Assembly (NCBI GenBank): GCA_001949185.1
Contig: BDGG01000016.1
Coordinates: 124,001 to 188,000, forward strand
Length of the DNA: 64,000 bases
Direction: 5' to 3'
From: Ramazzottius varieornatus
Taxonomy: Eukaryota > Tardigrada > Eutardigrada > Parachela > Ramazzottiidae
Below the pieces are notes generated by a model. The model saw nothing but the letters and a program-made list of their open reading frames with translations, had not been told where the DNA came from and did no database searches. Shown piece by piece: positions 32,501 through 47,500 of the stretch; the stretch's first letter is position 1, and every line of letters begins with the position of its first letter. Made by a program: the position numbers and the translations under genes.

Positions 32501-35500
32501 GGCGCCATCGGTGTTACCGTCGACAATCTCGAAGGTCAGTTCGCCGTTCTTGCCCGAGTCGTCATCCGTAGCAAACAGCTGGAAGAGAGTATACGTCAGA
32601 TGTCTGGTTGGATTTGTGCTGTGGAGGGGTTTTTCTCACCTGTACGACAAAAGCCCCCTTGTTGTTTCCTTCAAGGACCGACGCGGTGTACCTGCTCTGG
32701 CCGAACTTGGGGGCGTTGTCGTTTTCATCGATAACATACACCAGGACGCTGGTGTGTTCTTGAAGTCGATCTGCGTCGACCGATTCAGCCAAGACGGTCA
32801 AGTTGAACCTGTGGTACTTCTCGTAGTCGAGAAGTTTCACAGATTCGGTGTTGTGACGAACAGACACCAATCCTGAAATCACAAGGAACCTTTTGAGTAA
32901 AAAATGTCTATGGTGGAAGAACGAAAGACATACCGGTATTCTTGTCGATCTGGAATATATCACCGACATTGCCATTGACAATCGAGTACGCTATCGCTGC
33001 TTTATTGCGGTCAGAGCGAGTTGCTTTGACGGTAGTGACTTTAGTACCACCTCGACTGTTCTCTGGCAGTGAAGCAGTGTACGAAGGTTGTTGAGAAAAC
33101 TGCAGGGTGGCCGAAGACATCGGTGCATCCCCCACCATGATATCCAATAATCCTGTGTACAAGAGCGAAATGTTGCTGAATGGGAAGAAATTCACTGATA
33201 CGAATGGGAGACACGTACCGGTCGAAGACTTCGGTGTGTTATCGCCTTGGTCCTTCGCCACGACCGTCATATGGAACAGCTGCCCGGGACCTTGTGGTAC
33301 GATATCGTCTTTGGCCGTTACCACGCCGGTGCTCGGGTGAATCTCAAACTTGTCCTGTGGTTTCTCGAAACTGAACAGGACGTTTGAGTTTTTGCCGGCG
33401 TCTTTGTCTTCAGCGATCACTTTCGTGATGGCTTGGCCGTTCCTGATGGCATCTTTCGCTTGCACGTGATACCTTCAATGGTGGAAAAATTCATTCGTCA
33501 GTGCTTCGTCGCTGTTTAGATTGGAACAAAAGTTACATACTTGTACTGGCTGAATTCCGGCGCACTGTCATTGACATCATCCACCATGATGTCCAGCATG
33601 ACTTTGGTGCTTTGCGACTTCTGGATACCGTTATCGGTAGCCAGGACCTCCACCCGGTATTCGCGGAGGACTTCGTGGTCGAAGATCCCTGCAGTGGTGA
33701 CCAGACCGGACGCTTCGTTGATTTGCAGCAGCCCTCGGGAATCGTTACCGATGGAGTAGCTTACTCGACCGTTCTCCCCCACATCTTTATCCACAGCTTG
33801 AACCTGACACCAGAAAAATTAAAATTATTCTCTGATAGTATTATGGGAGGTCAGTCGGAACGTATAAGACCGTTATCTCAAGTGGCGCACTTTCCCATGC
33901 CTATTGGCTGAGAACGTGCGCCGGTTAAGACAGAGATCTTGCACGTTCCGTTTCCCGGCATGTCTTGGGATAATTTGCCGGTGTTTTAGATACGTACCTG
34001 TTCGACAAAAGTTCCAACTGGTGACTCTTCACTCAAATGGACTTTGTACCAATCTTTCACGAAGACGGGGAAGTTGTCGTTCTGGTCCATGACTGCAATT
34101 TCCATTCGGCAGCTGCTGGACTTGCTAGGCTTCCCGCGGTCTTCGGCCACGACAGTCAGGACATACTTGTCTTGTTCTTCCCGGTCGAGAGGCTTACTGG
34201 ACAACTCACCGTTCTCGCCATTGATGCTAAACTTCAAGGCTTCGTTTCCGCTTTCGATGCGGAGGGAAACCCGAGCGTTCTCGCCTTCGTCGCGATCAAC
34301 CGCGACAAGCTTGTGCACTGTACCGAACTCGTTGTTTTCCGGTACGCTCAAACCGTGACAACTTTCGTGGAACAACGGAGCATTGTCGTTCACATCAGTC
34401 ACGGTCACCTAAAACAAAAAGAGTGTTGCGAGGAAACTTAAGCATGAACAGTGCCGCATTTAAGAACCAGACAAACCAATATTTCAATCACCAACATACG
34501 GCTTCCCGTTTTAGGTTGCCAGACACGCGTATGCAGGCAACTAATACATGAAACCCTCGCTACCTTTATCGTGGCGAAGTCGTACAACGACGGATTGACT
34601 TTGTTCGCAGCGTAAATGTTCATGAGGTACGAGCTCTTCGCTTCTCGGTCCAAAGGTTTGATCACCCTCAGATCGCCATTGCTCGGGTCGAGTGCGAACT
34701 GGCCGTAGAGGAACTCTTCGGGAATACTGAATCTGACTTGCGAGCTGACGTTCGCTGGAACGACGAAGGACAGGACGACCGTGTGGAGAGCGACGTTTTC
34801 CTCCAGAACGACTTCATAAAGCGTCTGATTGAAGATACTAAGCTGTTTGTTGGACGACTCGACCTCGATGGTCAGAGCTTGCATGGTGGCCAGACGCGGA
34901 GTACCGTTGTCGGTGGCGACGATGGTCAGTGAGTAGGACTTGGCTTTCAGCTCAGACGATGGTTTGTTCAGCGAAATCAAACCTGCAGTTTCGGTATCAA
35001 AACGTTAGTACGAAAGTGAGAGTTAAAACTTGACAGAAAAATTTTACTTACCGGTGAGAGCGTTGAGGTCGAATATCCCATCGTCATTTCCCCGCGTAAT
35101 CTCATATGTGACATTTCCACTCATAAAGGAGTCTTCATCGAAAGCCATCATCTGCGTGACAGGAAACCCTGTAGGCACATTCTCGGTGATACGGACGATG
35201 TTTCTCGAAACGAACTTTGGTGAATTATCGTTTTCCTAAAAGGAAAAGAAACTCGCTTAGAATTATTGGACCAACGCAGGACTGGGAAAAAAACGTTACT
35301 TACGTCTTCAATGACAATCTGGCATTTCAGACTGGTCATCTTTCTCCTCAGACGATCCGGGTCTTTATCGGAGGCTGTCACGATCAACGTGTAGTTTTTG
35401 TGTCGTTCATAGTCTATCGGTTCGGCCACCGACAGCACTCCAGTCATCGGATGCACCTTGAAGGAACTCTGTGGGAACTGGTGGGCGATCTCGTACTGTA

Positions 35501-38500
35501 CCTGCCCGAACGATCCAGAGTCGGCATCACTGGCCGAGAAGTTCCACACCGTCGTGTCAACCGCGATATTCTCCTTGACGGAGAACAAACACAGGTTCGA
35601 GCTGAACTTCGGTGGCGAGTCGTTGGCGTCGAGGACAATGACGTTAACAACCAGAAGGTTGCTCTTGGGCTTGATGCTGCTGCTGTCGACGGCTCGGATA
35701 CGCAGCATGTAGGACGGTGCCAGCTCGTAGTCCACTTCGCGCGCCGTGTAGATCTTACCAGACGTCCGACCGACCTCGAAGGCCCCAAAGACGTTACCGC
35801 GGACGATGGAGTAGGTGATGCGACCGTTCTCTCCAGAGTCGGCATCGGTAGCGAGGACCGAACCGATTTCAACACCGGCTGGCGTACCTTCATTCTGCAA
35901 TAAGTCAGGAAACATTTTAACAAGCTGTATACTGAGATAACCGCATTTTTTGTCAAGCTGCTACTGTATACTCTGTCGAATTCACCACTTCTTCATGATA
36001 TCGCTACCAACACTACATCTATCCGACAATTTTCTATACTATATTTCACAAAAGTAATCCGAGACTTACCACTTCGATGGTCATAACATTGGTGGAAAAC
36101 GTCGGGCGATTATCCTGCAACAAAATCCATCAAAATTAGCCAAAGTCAGAAAATGTAAGCTGTTCCAGCTTACATTTATGTCGACGACGTTGACGTTGAT
36201 AGCTTTCTTCGCCACCTTCACCGGGTTCCCGCGGTCCGATGCCACGACCATCAGCCTGAACAGCGCTTGTTTCTCATGATCCAGCACGACCTGGCTTCTC
36301 ACCGTCCCGCTGCTTGGATGGACGGTGAAGGCATACGAGTCTTCATCCTTCTCTAACGAGTACAGTACCCGTCCGTTCTCTCCTTCATCGGCATCTTTAG
36401 CCATCACCCGAAAGACCTCGGTTCCTTCCGGTTCGCCTTCCGGTACCCAGACAGCATCATCCACGGGTAGGACAATCACCGGAGTATTGTCATTGATATC
36501 GATCACCTTTATCGAGACAGAAGCCGATGACTCTTTTTCCCCATCACTAGCGAAGACCTCACAGGTATACGCGCCGACGTCTTCCCGGTCGAACGACCTT
36601 CTGGTACTGATTTCCCCATTAGAGCTGTCAACCTCGAACCCGGTGTCGTTACAAGTCAATCTATACGTCACGTTCCCCTTGAGACCCGCGTCTGAGTCTA
36701 CAGCAAAGACCTTACCAACCACCGTGCGACCGACTGTGTTTTCAAGAACGTTGAACGCGTAATGTGAGTTGTTTGTGAATTTGGGCGAGTTGTCGTTCAC
36801 GTCAAGAACGGTGATTTTGACGGTGGTCAGTGATCTGAACTGGGGCTGACCGTGGTCGGTGGCCTGTATGTGGAAGGTGTAGATGTCTTGAGTCTCTCGA
36901 TCGAGAGGTCGTCGCAGATAAACACTTCCCGTGTCTGGATAGACTCCGAAGATGTGGGCGACGCTAGCCGAGGGATCGAGCTGGTAGGTCACTCGTCCGC
37001 TCCTACCGGTATCCCTAAAAGAAAGACCCGTATTGTCGTTCTCACCCACCACAATCAAAGAACAAGTCGGCAAACAACGCTGCAGTTCTGTCACACATTT
37101 GCATACGTATGCATGTGCCTGATCGCTTCCTATACAAATAAGTAGTACCCATAAGCCTACATACACTTCACCATCCAAAAGTAGGTAAGCAGTGTATGCA
37201 GCTGCTTGAAGACAGCGTCAGTTTTTTCTACAAAATCAACAAAGATTTTACTAACCTGTCTGTAGCTTTGACTTTGAGGAGGACGCTTTCCACGGCCACG
37301 TCTTCCTTGATCGCAATTTCATAAGTAGAGTTCTCGAAGACGGGCGAATGGTCGTTGCGGTCGATGACGTCCACACGAAGTTTCATGGTGGCGTGCTTGG
37401 GCGTGGCGGTACCTAGTTCGATGGCGGCGATGGTTAGGTTGTAGACAGAAGAGGTCTCGTAGTCCAGGGGCTTGTTGATAATAAGCAGGCCAGAGGTACC
37501 ATCAATGTGGAAGTGTTCTTGCCGGGCGCTGGTGATGGCGTACTGGATAGGGCGCTTGTGGCGCGTGTCACGATCGAGGGCAACCGCTTGGAAAATCGCG
37601 TCACCTGTCACCACACTCTCCGGCACGTGAAGGTCCAGTTCGCTCTGACGGAAAGTGGGAGCGTGGTCGTCGCTGTCACCCACTGTTATTGTGATCTGTG
37701 GACAAACAACCCGACGGTTGATTTCATTATTATTTGGCAAAACTCACTCTGGAAACAGACGCGACAAAATTGTTGTCCCAAGTGGCGGACGTTTACAGCT
37801 TTACCAGCTGGAAACGTGCGGCACTTGGAAAGACGATCTTGTCGAGTCAGTTTGCCGAGCTCCCATTTTTGTTTCTGTTTAGAAGTTGTGTACTTTTGTT
37901 TTGTAAGTTTACCTGAGCAGTGTCTTCTCCAGCCTTCGACTTGTGGTGAGCCACTACGTTGAAGACATACACGGCCTTCGTTTCCCGGTCCAACACCCTC
38001 TTCGTTCGAATGACACCCGTTACCGAGTCGACCTCAAACTCTGGCGAACCCGGTAGCTGCATGACGAAAGCCAATCCCACAAGATGTGGCGCAACTTGAA
38101 GTTTACCAGCTGTGCTTCCAACTGGCTCATCCTCAACCACTATGAACTTGTACACTTTGTTCGTGAAGAAGGGCTCTTGACTGTCCACTGTGATGGCCAC
38201 TTGAATGTTGCCCATCAGCAACTTGCTGGATGCTTCACGAACGATCACGTCCAGCTTGTGAAATCCTATGTGCAGCTTCAGAGGCTTCGCAACTCGAATG
38301 AGACCTAAGTGGCGGAACACGATAAGAACAATGTCAGTTACGCACTTATCAGAATATCCATTAGGAAACAGGAAATAAAACAACATTTTAATATTCACCA
38401 GTAATATGTAATTTTCTTTGCTTTGTTTTCAAACAAAAAAGGATTCTGGAATTTATTTCCTCTAGAAAATTTTCCAATGTTGAATGAGGTGAAATCACCA

Positions 38501-41500
38501 GAAATGGGTTCCACTTGAAAAAGGTGGTTATCGTTCCCACCGGCGATCGAATAAACGAACTTCCAGCCAAACTGTGCTTCCTCGCTGAGGATTCCCTCTT
38601 CCTCCCCTGCAGGCTTGACTTGCACCACGGGAGTGCCGATTGCCGCCATATTGTGCACACCCGCCGAATATTTGTCTTGTCTTCCATACCTGCTTTTGAA
38701 CACAACCACAGGCGGCAAATAAATTTGCAGAAACGCCGTGGTGCTGGAATTTCCTACAAAGAATGAGACTCCAGTATCCATTCATACCAATTAATATTGA
38801 CTCATTTTCATACGGTGTATGTCAGTGGCTCGTAGCAGCATCTGCCGAATCGGATAACCGCCATTCTCTGTGGTTAGACTCTTGGCCACGCAGAGCTGGC
38901 CTGTTTTGGCGTCAATGCGGAAATGCTCATCGGACCATGCAGTGTCCAGGGCGTAATGAATTTTTCCGCTACTTGAACTGCAGCCCGATCCATCAGCGTG
39001 GACCTGCAAAGCATTCAAGAGCTTAATTAGGCGGTGATTAGTTATGCGGACAACGATCAGAACTGGACATGGATAATCAAGCTTCACACTGTTGTGGAAG
39101 CCCATCTGCAACGATACGAGAGGGACAACTGTCTCTTCCAGAATATTCTTCCGCGTAATCTACTTAGAGCTTAGCCATTCTATAATTGGACCAAATGAGA
39201 AAGTGAATGCTCTGATACCCTTGGGAAGGCCATGCTTGACCCACACACTTTTAGTGTCCATCGCACAAAGTCATGTCCTGGGACTTCCTCCTTCATCCCT
39301 ATTATTATTACATCTCTCCAATTCCTTCCGCAGTTCCGCTCGAAAACACCCTCTGGAACAAAGTCCCGATTGAACCGTGATCGACGCTTGCAACCTCATC
39401 CTGCCGCTCATTTTACGTGTTTTTCTGAAATCCCGAACAGTTTTCGGGAATCTACTTGAAATTACTGAGTGGAAGACAGGGTCTTGGTTTTGCAAAGCCA
39501 AACACAGTCTGAAGTACTCTCGATCTGTTTGTCAAGATGCAAGAAGCCCTGAAGGTTTAGATGGCTATGCTCGATTTAATAGGGAGATTCTAGTGTACTG
39601 TTGAGATGTCTCAATATAGACTCTAATTTGTTTTGCAGGGAATCTCTGGCAAAACACTCTGATGAGAAAGCTGGCATTGAGTGTGATTCTAATTTCCCAT
39701 TATCGTAATTTGAAAGCTATACATTGGACCATTGGCCAGCAGCTGATCCGAACATGCACAACAGCCTTCAGCAAGAAATCAGTATCATGATGATCCCTTG
39801 TGCGACTTCATCCCGAAGCCTGACAAGAACAAGGAGCAGATTGAGGGGGTCACTGTCATTTTTGCGCAACACGTTAAATCAACTGGAAAGATGATTTCTA
39901 ATAAAGCCTTCTCTCTGGGACTTTTTTTGCTCCAGTTAAGCCGCACAATCGTTTCGGAAGGACGAATTGGGGCATTCACTACACTGAACCTTACGATAAA
40001 TCGTTGAAAGATTGGCCCGCACAAAGATCTCACTAAGTCAAGAATGGCCACTCGACATTTCCGGTGTCGAAGCAGGACAAGAAGCTATTCAATAAGCGCC
40101 ATCAAATTGCCCAACTTTGTCTTGCTTTGTCAAGTCGCCTGGAAGAAGCCATTCAACTTTCTCGTCCGCACTCCAGAGAGATCTGGACCAGATCTGTCGA
40201 GTTTCTTTAAGCCCTAACAAGGACTCAAAAATTACAAATTTGAGTCATTTCAAGACTGGAGGAAACCGAAAGCAGAAACGCTTTGCAGGGAATGGGAGAA
40301 CAAAATCGAATTTCTGTCACAAATTGACAAACACTGTCAACAAGTTTGATACGTCGATTTACTCGGCTATCATGCCGATCGCTTGTTCTGAAATATTAAG
40401 CTCATCCTAAGCGACTTTAATTATTGAGATTGTCCACCCTGCCACCGTCATTGTCCAATGTTCATCAATCGATCGTAGAAGCTTCGACCAGGTCCCCGGA
40501 AAACTTCCCGCACGGAGCCGACACGCCATGGCAGCAGAAGTCCGTTTCACGAGAAGGCCTGCCTTCGGTTCAGTTGACCACAGGTCAATCCTCTCCACAC
40601 TGAAGTTCTGTTAAGCGCTTAAGTGTTTCCTCTAAACTTAGCCGCGCAGACTGCGGTCGTTTTGAAAATTACTAATCCTGTATTGAAAATTTCTCATTTT
40701 CTCGCACAAAGCTCCATTGTCCGTGCTTCCTTCCTCAGTGAAGAAGCACACTGGTAAAGGTGGCTTCAGAGTTGAGCATCGTGTTGAAGGAGCATCGAAG
40801 CATGGCGGTTCAGCGGCAGCCTTAGGTAATGATCGCTGATGAACGACCAGAGTCCACCGCAACGTCCAAAGTGCCAAACATGCTCGTTTCACGCTTCCAT
40901 CCACCCAAAAGCGAGAAAACACCTTTTCATGTCCCGATATTAAAGCCTTGGTAAACATTAATCTGGTATGCAATCCTGTAAGAAACCTCTAAGGTCTAAT
41001 CACGCTTCGCTTGACGTAATCTTAATGAGTCTGTAGTGCTGCGAGTTCATCACATTCAAGTTTCCTCGTTTGCACAACAAGCTTCGTCTGCCCCAGCAAG
41101 GAACAGAGTACGAAGACATTTTTCAATTTGACAGTTGCGGCATCGATCTGGGCTAACGTCCTCATGAATTATTCTGGATCAAATATTCTGTCATAGAAAT
41201 GTGAAACTTTGACAATGATGAGAATGTCAGGCGCGACAATCCCATCATCACCCCCAAAACCAATCAGTTCACTGTAACCAAGAAGGCGCCATTCTCTTTG
41301 GTCTTCCAGCTCGGTTCTCCCTTATCTAGAAACCAAATCCTATTTGCCCTGGAATTAAAATTTCCTGTTCGAAAGGAGGGCTCTCGTTTGTCTCCAAACT
41401 TATGGTCACCTGAAACTTGCGAAACAGTACCCTGCGAAAAACCCCCGGTCGAAATGATTCTACCAATTTTGAATAGTCGATTGTCAATTGGGAACTTCGG

Positions 41501-44500
41501 TTGTGGAACTTCCTCGTTTCGAACTTGCACAGTTATGAGTCTGAAATTTCAATCGGGCCGTTATTTCTGAACTGAGAGAACTGCAGGTTCAATAAAGCCG
41601 TGTTCGAGAGAAGCTGTAACGTCCACTTAGTAATCTTCCACGACTGATCAACGAAGCAACGGTCAAATAACCGTAAAACCAGACTTCGCCTCGTTCTCCC
41701 TATTGTCAGTTATCAGTGTAGAACGCCATAAACGACTGCACTAATATTCTTCTGGATCGTTATCGGGACCTCACCAAATATTCATCCATTCCTTCTGCCC
41801 ATTGACTCTATGTCAGGACCGTTCAGGCTAGAGTGACCGCCGGATGAGAAGTACGCGACAGGTAGTAAATAACTCGTTCAGACATCCCAGGCGACTCTCA
41901 AACAGATTAGAAATTTCTGTCTCTAATCTCCTCGTTAGAAAATGGTTCCTCTCTGATCTGAAGTGAGACAACATGATTAAGTCTGAATGCGATAGGGCTT
42001 CCAAAGATAGGATTTGCAAGGCTTTATCACATTTCGTCTGGAATTAGGCGCAAACCAAAACATGGATAAAAACGTTTATTCGGCGAGCCGATGGGAACAG
42101 ATTTCCTCCACTAGGACGAAGAATATTATTTCTAGCTGTACGACGGACAAAAACCTGGAATTTTCGGAGTGCACAAAGGCCGAAGGAGATCACCCATGCT
42201 GAACGCCTGTATGTGCTAATTTCTTTCTTTTATTCCGCAAATATTTCCTCAGCGTCAGAAAATGAGAACGGATGTCGCCGTTTTCCCTTCCATAAATTGA
42301 ACAACAACGACAGCCGTCTCGAATGAAAACTGGCGCGGCGAAGTATTTGCTCAGCTTCCTTTCCATGTGGTGCTTCCACCGAAAGCTAGCTACCAAAATA
42401 TTAATGTCATTTCAGTCACTTTCTCGTATTCTGCCACCGATCAAAAGACTGAATCAACAACACAATATTTTAGCAAATACTTCAGCCGGCAATACACCCA
42501 TTCTCCGTCCTTCTCAATCTGTCGTTGCGGCAATAGTCAACACAAACCATACAAGACTTGGAACAATTATCCAGTAAAGAGCCCAAACTGCGCTGCCGGT
42601 AGCATTATTCCCCATTTGACTTCACACAAGGCTAATTGCACCTTCATTTACTCCCACAGGTTTATTTTCCTTTTCTTCTCCAACACTCCTGCTGCCTCAT
42701 CAAAAGCCAAAGAAGCCTGTATCGTCAGATTAAACACCCAAACTTGCACATCTGGCAGATTTTCCGACCGGGAAGATCGAGTTTCCCTGTGTTGCTGAAT
42801 GTTGACCACTGTCCAGTACGCAGACTTGCTTTGCCGGATCCAGTAGCGCAGTGGACACACACCTGCCTACCGATCCTTCCGTCTCGGTTCGAACCCTCAT
42901 TCAACCACTTTTTAACCAAAAACCCTAAACATCTGCCATCTGTAATTTTGTACCAAGTTTTTTTTCTTGGTTTACCGCTCACCAAGATTACTCCTGTGAG
43001 GTTTAAGGTGGTTTTGTGTGGAGCCGAAAGTATCGATTGCGGACAAATTCCTGACTAAAAGGCCAAGAAGGTCAATTATCCGCTGGGCTAGCGGCACTAA
43101 TCCTCGAACCACAGTACGAAGCCCGTCTGCCGTGGTGATTGTAAGCTTAAGTCCAGCCTGGAAATGCAAAGCTTGGAAGCATGTGGTAAATGGTCGGAAA
43201 AAGGACTAGCCATTGAAGGTGGCCGGTTGCCAGCATGGCGATTTCCTTAATCCCCATCGTCCCTATTGTTTTCACCGGTCGAGTGGAAGATTAAAACCTG
43301 CCCGCATGACGGCGCCTTGCTCGCTCCATCCTCCATCCGCAAAAACGACAAACTTCACCACGGTAAACTTCGCTTTATTCAACTAGGAAAAATCCTAACG
43401 AAGTAAGGGAAGCAAACGCACTCAAAGTCAAATACTCCCTGTTGAAAGCTCTTTTGTCTTTGTCTTGATCCGTTCGCTACCGCAAAAGGGTAAACATGTA
43501 ACCTAAGAGGAACGTCCGGAAGACGGCATAAACAAACATCACATAGGGTAAATATACCTCAGATAACAAGTAAACCTTATTCAGTTAATTAATGGGAACG
43601 TCGGTAAATGATTTCGCCCGGTTCGTTATATCAGGTAGCGCACGTTGTCGTTGCTATTGGCCAAAATCGTGCGCCACTTGGAAAAACGATCTCGGTGAAT
43701 CCATTTGCCGACGTCCCTACACAGTAATATTAGACAGTAATATTTTAACAAGTCGCGGAAGGCAAACAGCCAACGGTCAAAATTGTGTGAATCTGCTTTG
43801 AGTGTTTTGACTGGATAATAAATTGCTAACGTGATAACCATGCTCGTAAATCATGCCTGACAAAATAGACGCGCAAGCTCATCTCATTATGAAATCCCCA
43901 ATGCAACTCTTCTCTAGCCTTTCCACACATGTTTCCTCCGATAAAAGACAAGTGATGAACCCTGACCACGACCTTGTCACCCATCCTGATTACCCTTTTC
44001 GAAATGCCGCCTCGTGCAAAACAAATAATCTTACTGTTTGGAAGATTTTGAATGATTCCAAGCAGACGCCGGCTTTCCACTCCAACGAGTCCCACAGTTG
44101 GCCAGTACGGCATTCCGGAAAAGCAATCCAGCGGAACCCTTCTTTTGTTCTAAACTGCCATTTTCTGCTTGGTCAGATTCGCCACATGCCTACACCTTTC
44201 TTTACCTAAATGACTCAAAGTCTAAAACTCGAATAGAAAACCCACAAAAACTACCAATTAGCGATTAATTTCACAAAAATACCACCTTCTGCGTTTCGCT
44301 TTCTCACCGTATCTTCAAATTTTCAATCTCAACTTAGTTTAGCGAGGAACCAGTTTGGCGGGTAAGGATCGATTTACGAATGCGACGAAAGCCTAAGAGC
44401 GACACAAACAGGTTGCCGTTTTATGGTCTTCCTTCTTCCCATTGAATAATATTTACGACAAATCAAGATCTGTTAATGATTATTACATTATAGAGCATGG

Positions 44501-47500
44501 TGGTCGATTGACCATCTACGGTCTTTAGGCCTTTTTACGACGTGCAGGCCAACTTCGCATAAAGGCTCGCGATGGTCATTCCACGTTTACAGCTTGGAGC
44601 ATTTCCTCTATAATCCAACACTGGACAATATTGTACAATCTGTCAAGTATGTTCACTATGCGACTTTGTTGACTTCTCGTCGACGCCGACTTGGGTGGCG
44701 AAGGCACTGCTTCTCTGAATTTAAAATTGATCCAGATTTCTCATGGCACTTGGGCGATCTGGTGTTGCTCACTTGAATAACATCAAAGCCCAGCGATCAA
44801 TGGGACATGACCAAAGGAATGCTTCGGAAGCTTTGTGACTTGTTCTCGAGGGTCACCCGAATTATCGCTCTCGTACACAAGCCCCTCTTTTCACCCAAAG
44901 ATCATTCATTGCCCACACAGACGCTAACCAGATCAGTCCAATTTGACTTCGCCCAGCTGCTATCCCAAAATATTTTAAATTCGATAAAACAAGTGAATAC
45001 ATTGAATCAGTGAAATTTTCGCTCGCAGGAACGGTCACTCTAGGCCTTGTTTCAGACATACGTGACGTGGGCAAATGAACTGAGCTGGATCGTTTCAGGT
45101 GACGCACATTTTCATTGTTTCGGGCTCGAAGAGTGCGCCACTTGGAAAACGATTTTTTCAACTCCTTTACTCACGTCGCATATGGCCAGTACCTCCTGTC
45201 TCGGATTTTCCAATTATGCAAAAAGCCCTTTATGATTTGTATGGATGTGCGGTAAAGGTAAACACCATCAAGCCGCACTTTCAAAATATCTCCTCATCCT
45301 GTCACTAACCAAGGCGGTGGCGGTGATGGGGAGGAGATAATGATGGGAGCAATTGACCAGCCGAAAGACAACTCACTCTATTCTGTACCACTGTGTGCAA
45401 TTCGACAAAAGCTTTGAATTATTGATAAAGGATGGCTGGCATGCAAAAGGCAGGAAGTGAAAAGGATTAGAGGCAATGTGGTTATTGTCGAGCCTGCAAA
45501 TGCACGCCACCGGCCATTTTCCTGTTTGAAAACAAGCTTCGATCGACAGAGCGATACAGTCGCATTACTGACAAGTTTCCCGACAAGCTACCGAAAGTTT
45601 CCCTTGCCAAATCATCCTGATCGCCAACGAAATCAATTAATGTTCCAGCGTTCAAGCATGAACCTTCGAGGACGTTCCCGAAGTCGGCAAGTTGCAACCA
45701 AGAAGACTCCCTTTCTGACGCCATATCATATCACAAAAGGAAACCCGCCTAGCACCCAATAGTCACTGCGACAACATCTCGCGATACGGCTAACGGACCG
45801 CCCAAAGACTCGGTGACCGGAGGTCCGGAGTTCTAACCTCCAGATTCGCGCGTTAGCTTTAGGTTTTCTTTTTCAAGAACAGGTTTGCTCACTAATTTAC
45901 TTTGGCTCTTTTTTTTACTTCATGCTTGTCAGCACGTTCTCGCTTCCGCCGTTTTGACATTTTGGTGTCAATACGGTCATCACGATGACTATAACCACAG
46001 CAGGAAAAACACATCTGTCCACCCCATTAATCTCAAATAACCAAAATATTTCCTCGGCATTCTTCCTTGTCCGAATTTCAAAATTCGGCCACGAGAATAT
46101 TTGTGTATCCTAATTGCGATATGTAATTGTGGTCATTATGTTGTTGATGCCCTATGCATTGCATGTCGGTGATAATTGGTACTTGTACAGCAGGAGAAGA
46201 CACACTGTCGAGGAGCTCAGATTGCAGCCATAATGGAGGCACATGTTGTCCCTAATGCATGCTCTTCCTTAAATTACCAAACTCTGCCACAGAAATGCGA
46301 GCCTTTAAAACCACTACCTACTGATTCAACTATGCAAATATCAACACACTACAGGGATAGTTTCATGGTCATTGGACCAGCTGGCACATATAGTCGCCAA
46401 GGCCTCAAAAGCCAAAGCGGCGTAATTTGAGCTTGCGAGATGGCAGAACGGAATCATTGGAATCGTTGGGAAAAGCCATCGCAATCCATCGTGGCGTATA
46501 TTGGCTTATACACCCGGATTAACGATGAATACATTCTGTTTGGATAGACATTTTCCCATCTCTTGGAAAAATTAAGCCATTAAAAGATAAGTTCAGAAAA
46601 ATGGAGAAAATATTCCGAAACTGATTTTCCGGTTGGCGAAACTAGATCAGTTACAGAACCGTTTTGTTTCGCAGATATTCTTCCATTAATAATCGCACGC
46701 AAACGTCCCATCAATCACTCAACGTCAGTTTGTTTCCTGTATAGTTTCGGATTTTGCCTTCATTATCCTCTGTATCGTCTTTCTGTATCGCTTGTACTTC
46801 ATTAGCACAAAGGTGTTGCTATCAAGTGACAAAAAAGTGCCGGTACTGCAGCAAGTGGCCATTACCATCACGGAAACGGAATTAATTACAGTCGTTCGCC
46901 TTCCCTGATTAATGCTAGACCGATCTCCCGTGGAGATGGCCAGTCTCACCAAAACGACAACCATTCCCCCTTCCTAATCTGATCAACATCATGTCCAGAC
47001 AAACCAAGACAAACCACACATTGAAAGAAAACCTGCCAGTCAACCCAAATGGTCACCGCATACGGCCCCCGCATTCGCGTTTTTCATCCACCTACCTACA
47101 TACCAGGGACCGCTGCTACATCACGACACGGTGCATGCAAGTGTGTGAACGACCTTCATTTCCGGCTTGCGGTCCTATTTCGGCGGACTTTCGACAGTCA
47201 AATCTTCCCACTCTCCACACAAAAATTAACTACACCATTTACACGGCTCATATACGGGACTGTCAAAACTCAAGCCGGTACTTTGTTCAGTGAAGGCGCC
47301 ACAAAAGACACAACACGCTGTTTCACAGCTTGTTTCAATGGCGTCCTATAGTTCTTACGCCTTACCTTGAGAAAACAGTTTCCGACGTGAACATCTTCCG
47401 CTTGAAGTGTCACATTGTAGAAGGGCTTTTCGAAGACCGGTAGAACATCGCTGTCCGAGCGGAAGGACAATCGCAGGGCAGCTGTCGACGTCAGTGAAGG

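Larger units (their letters stand above)
39129..47367. other. 8.2-kb intron of the dachsous-like gene
   Basis: Between the exon coding IHYALDTAWSDEHFRID (about 38810-39005) and that coding LPVFEKPFYNVTLQAEDVHV (about 47368). It is far longer than other introns here, AT-richer, and lacks long open frames on either strand. It holds MITE copies 12 and 13 and possibly old transposon remains. A distal enhancer or an unrecognised RNA gene is possible but not visible. Confidence 0.6.

Noticed and set aside
40638-41570. Open frames in the dachsous intron thought to be transposase remains
   Set aside because: No DDE, helix-turn-helix or other transposase motif could be read in any frame; only fragments interrupted by stops.
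45786-45858. tRNA-like sequence with a TTCTAAC loop
   Set aside because: The T-arm pairs, but the D-arm and acceptor stem are poor, so I do not call a tRNA gene.
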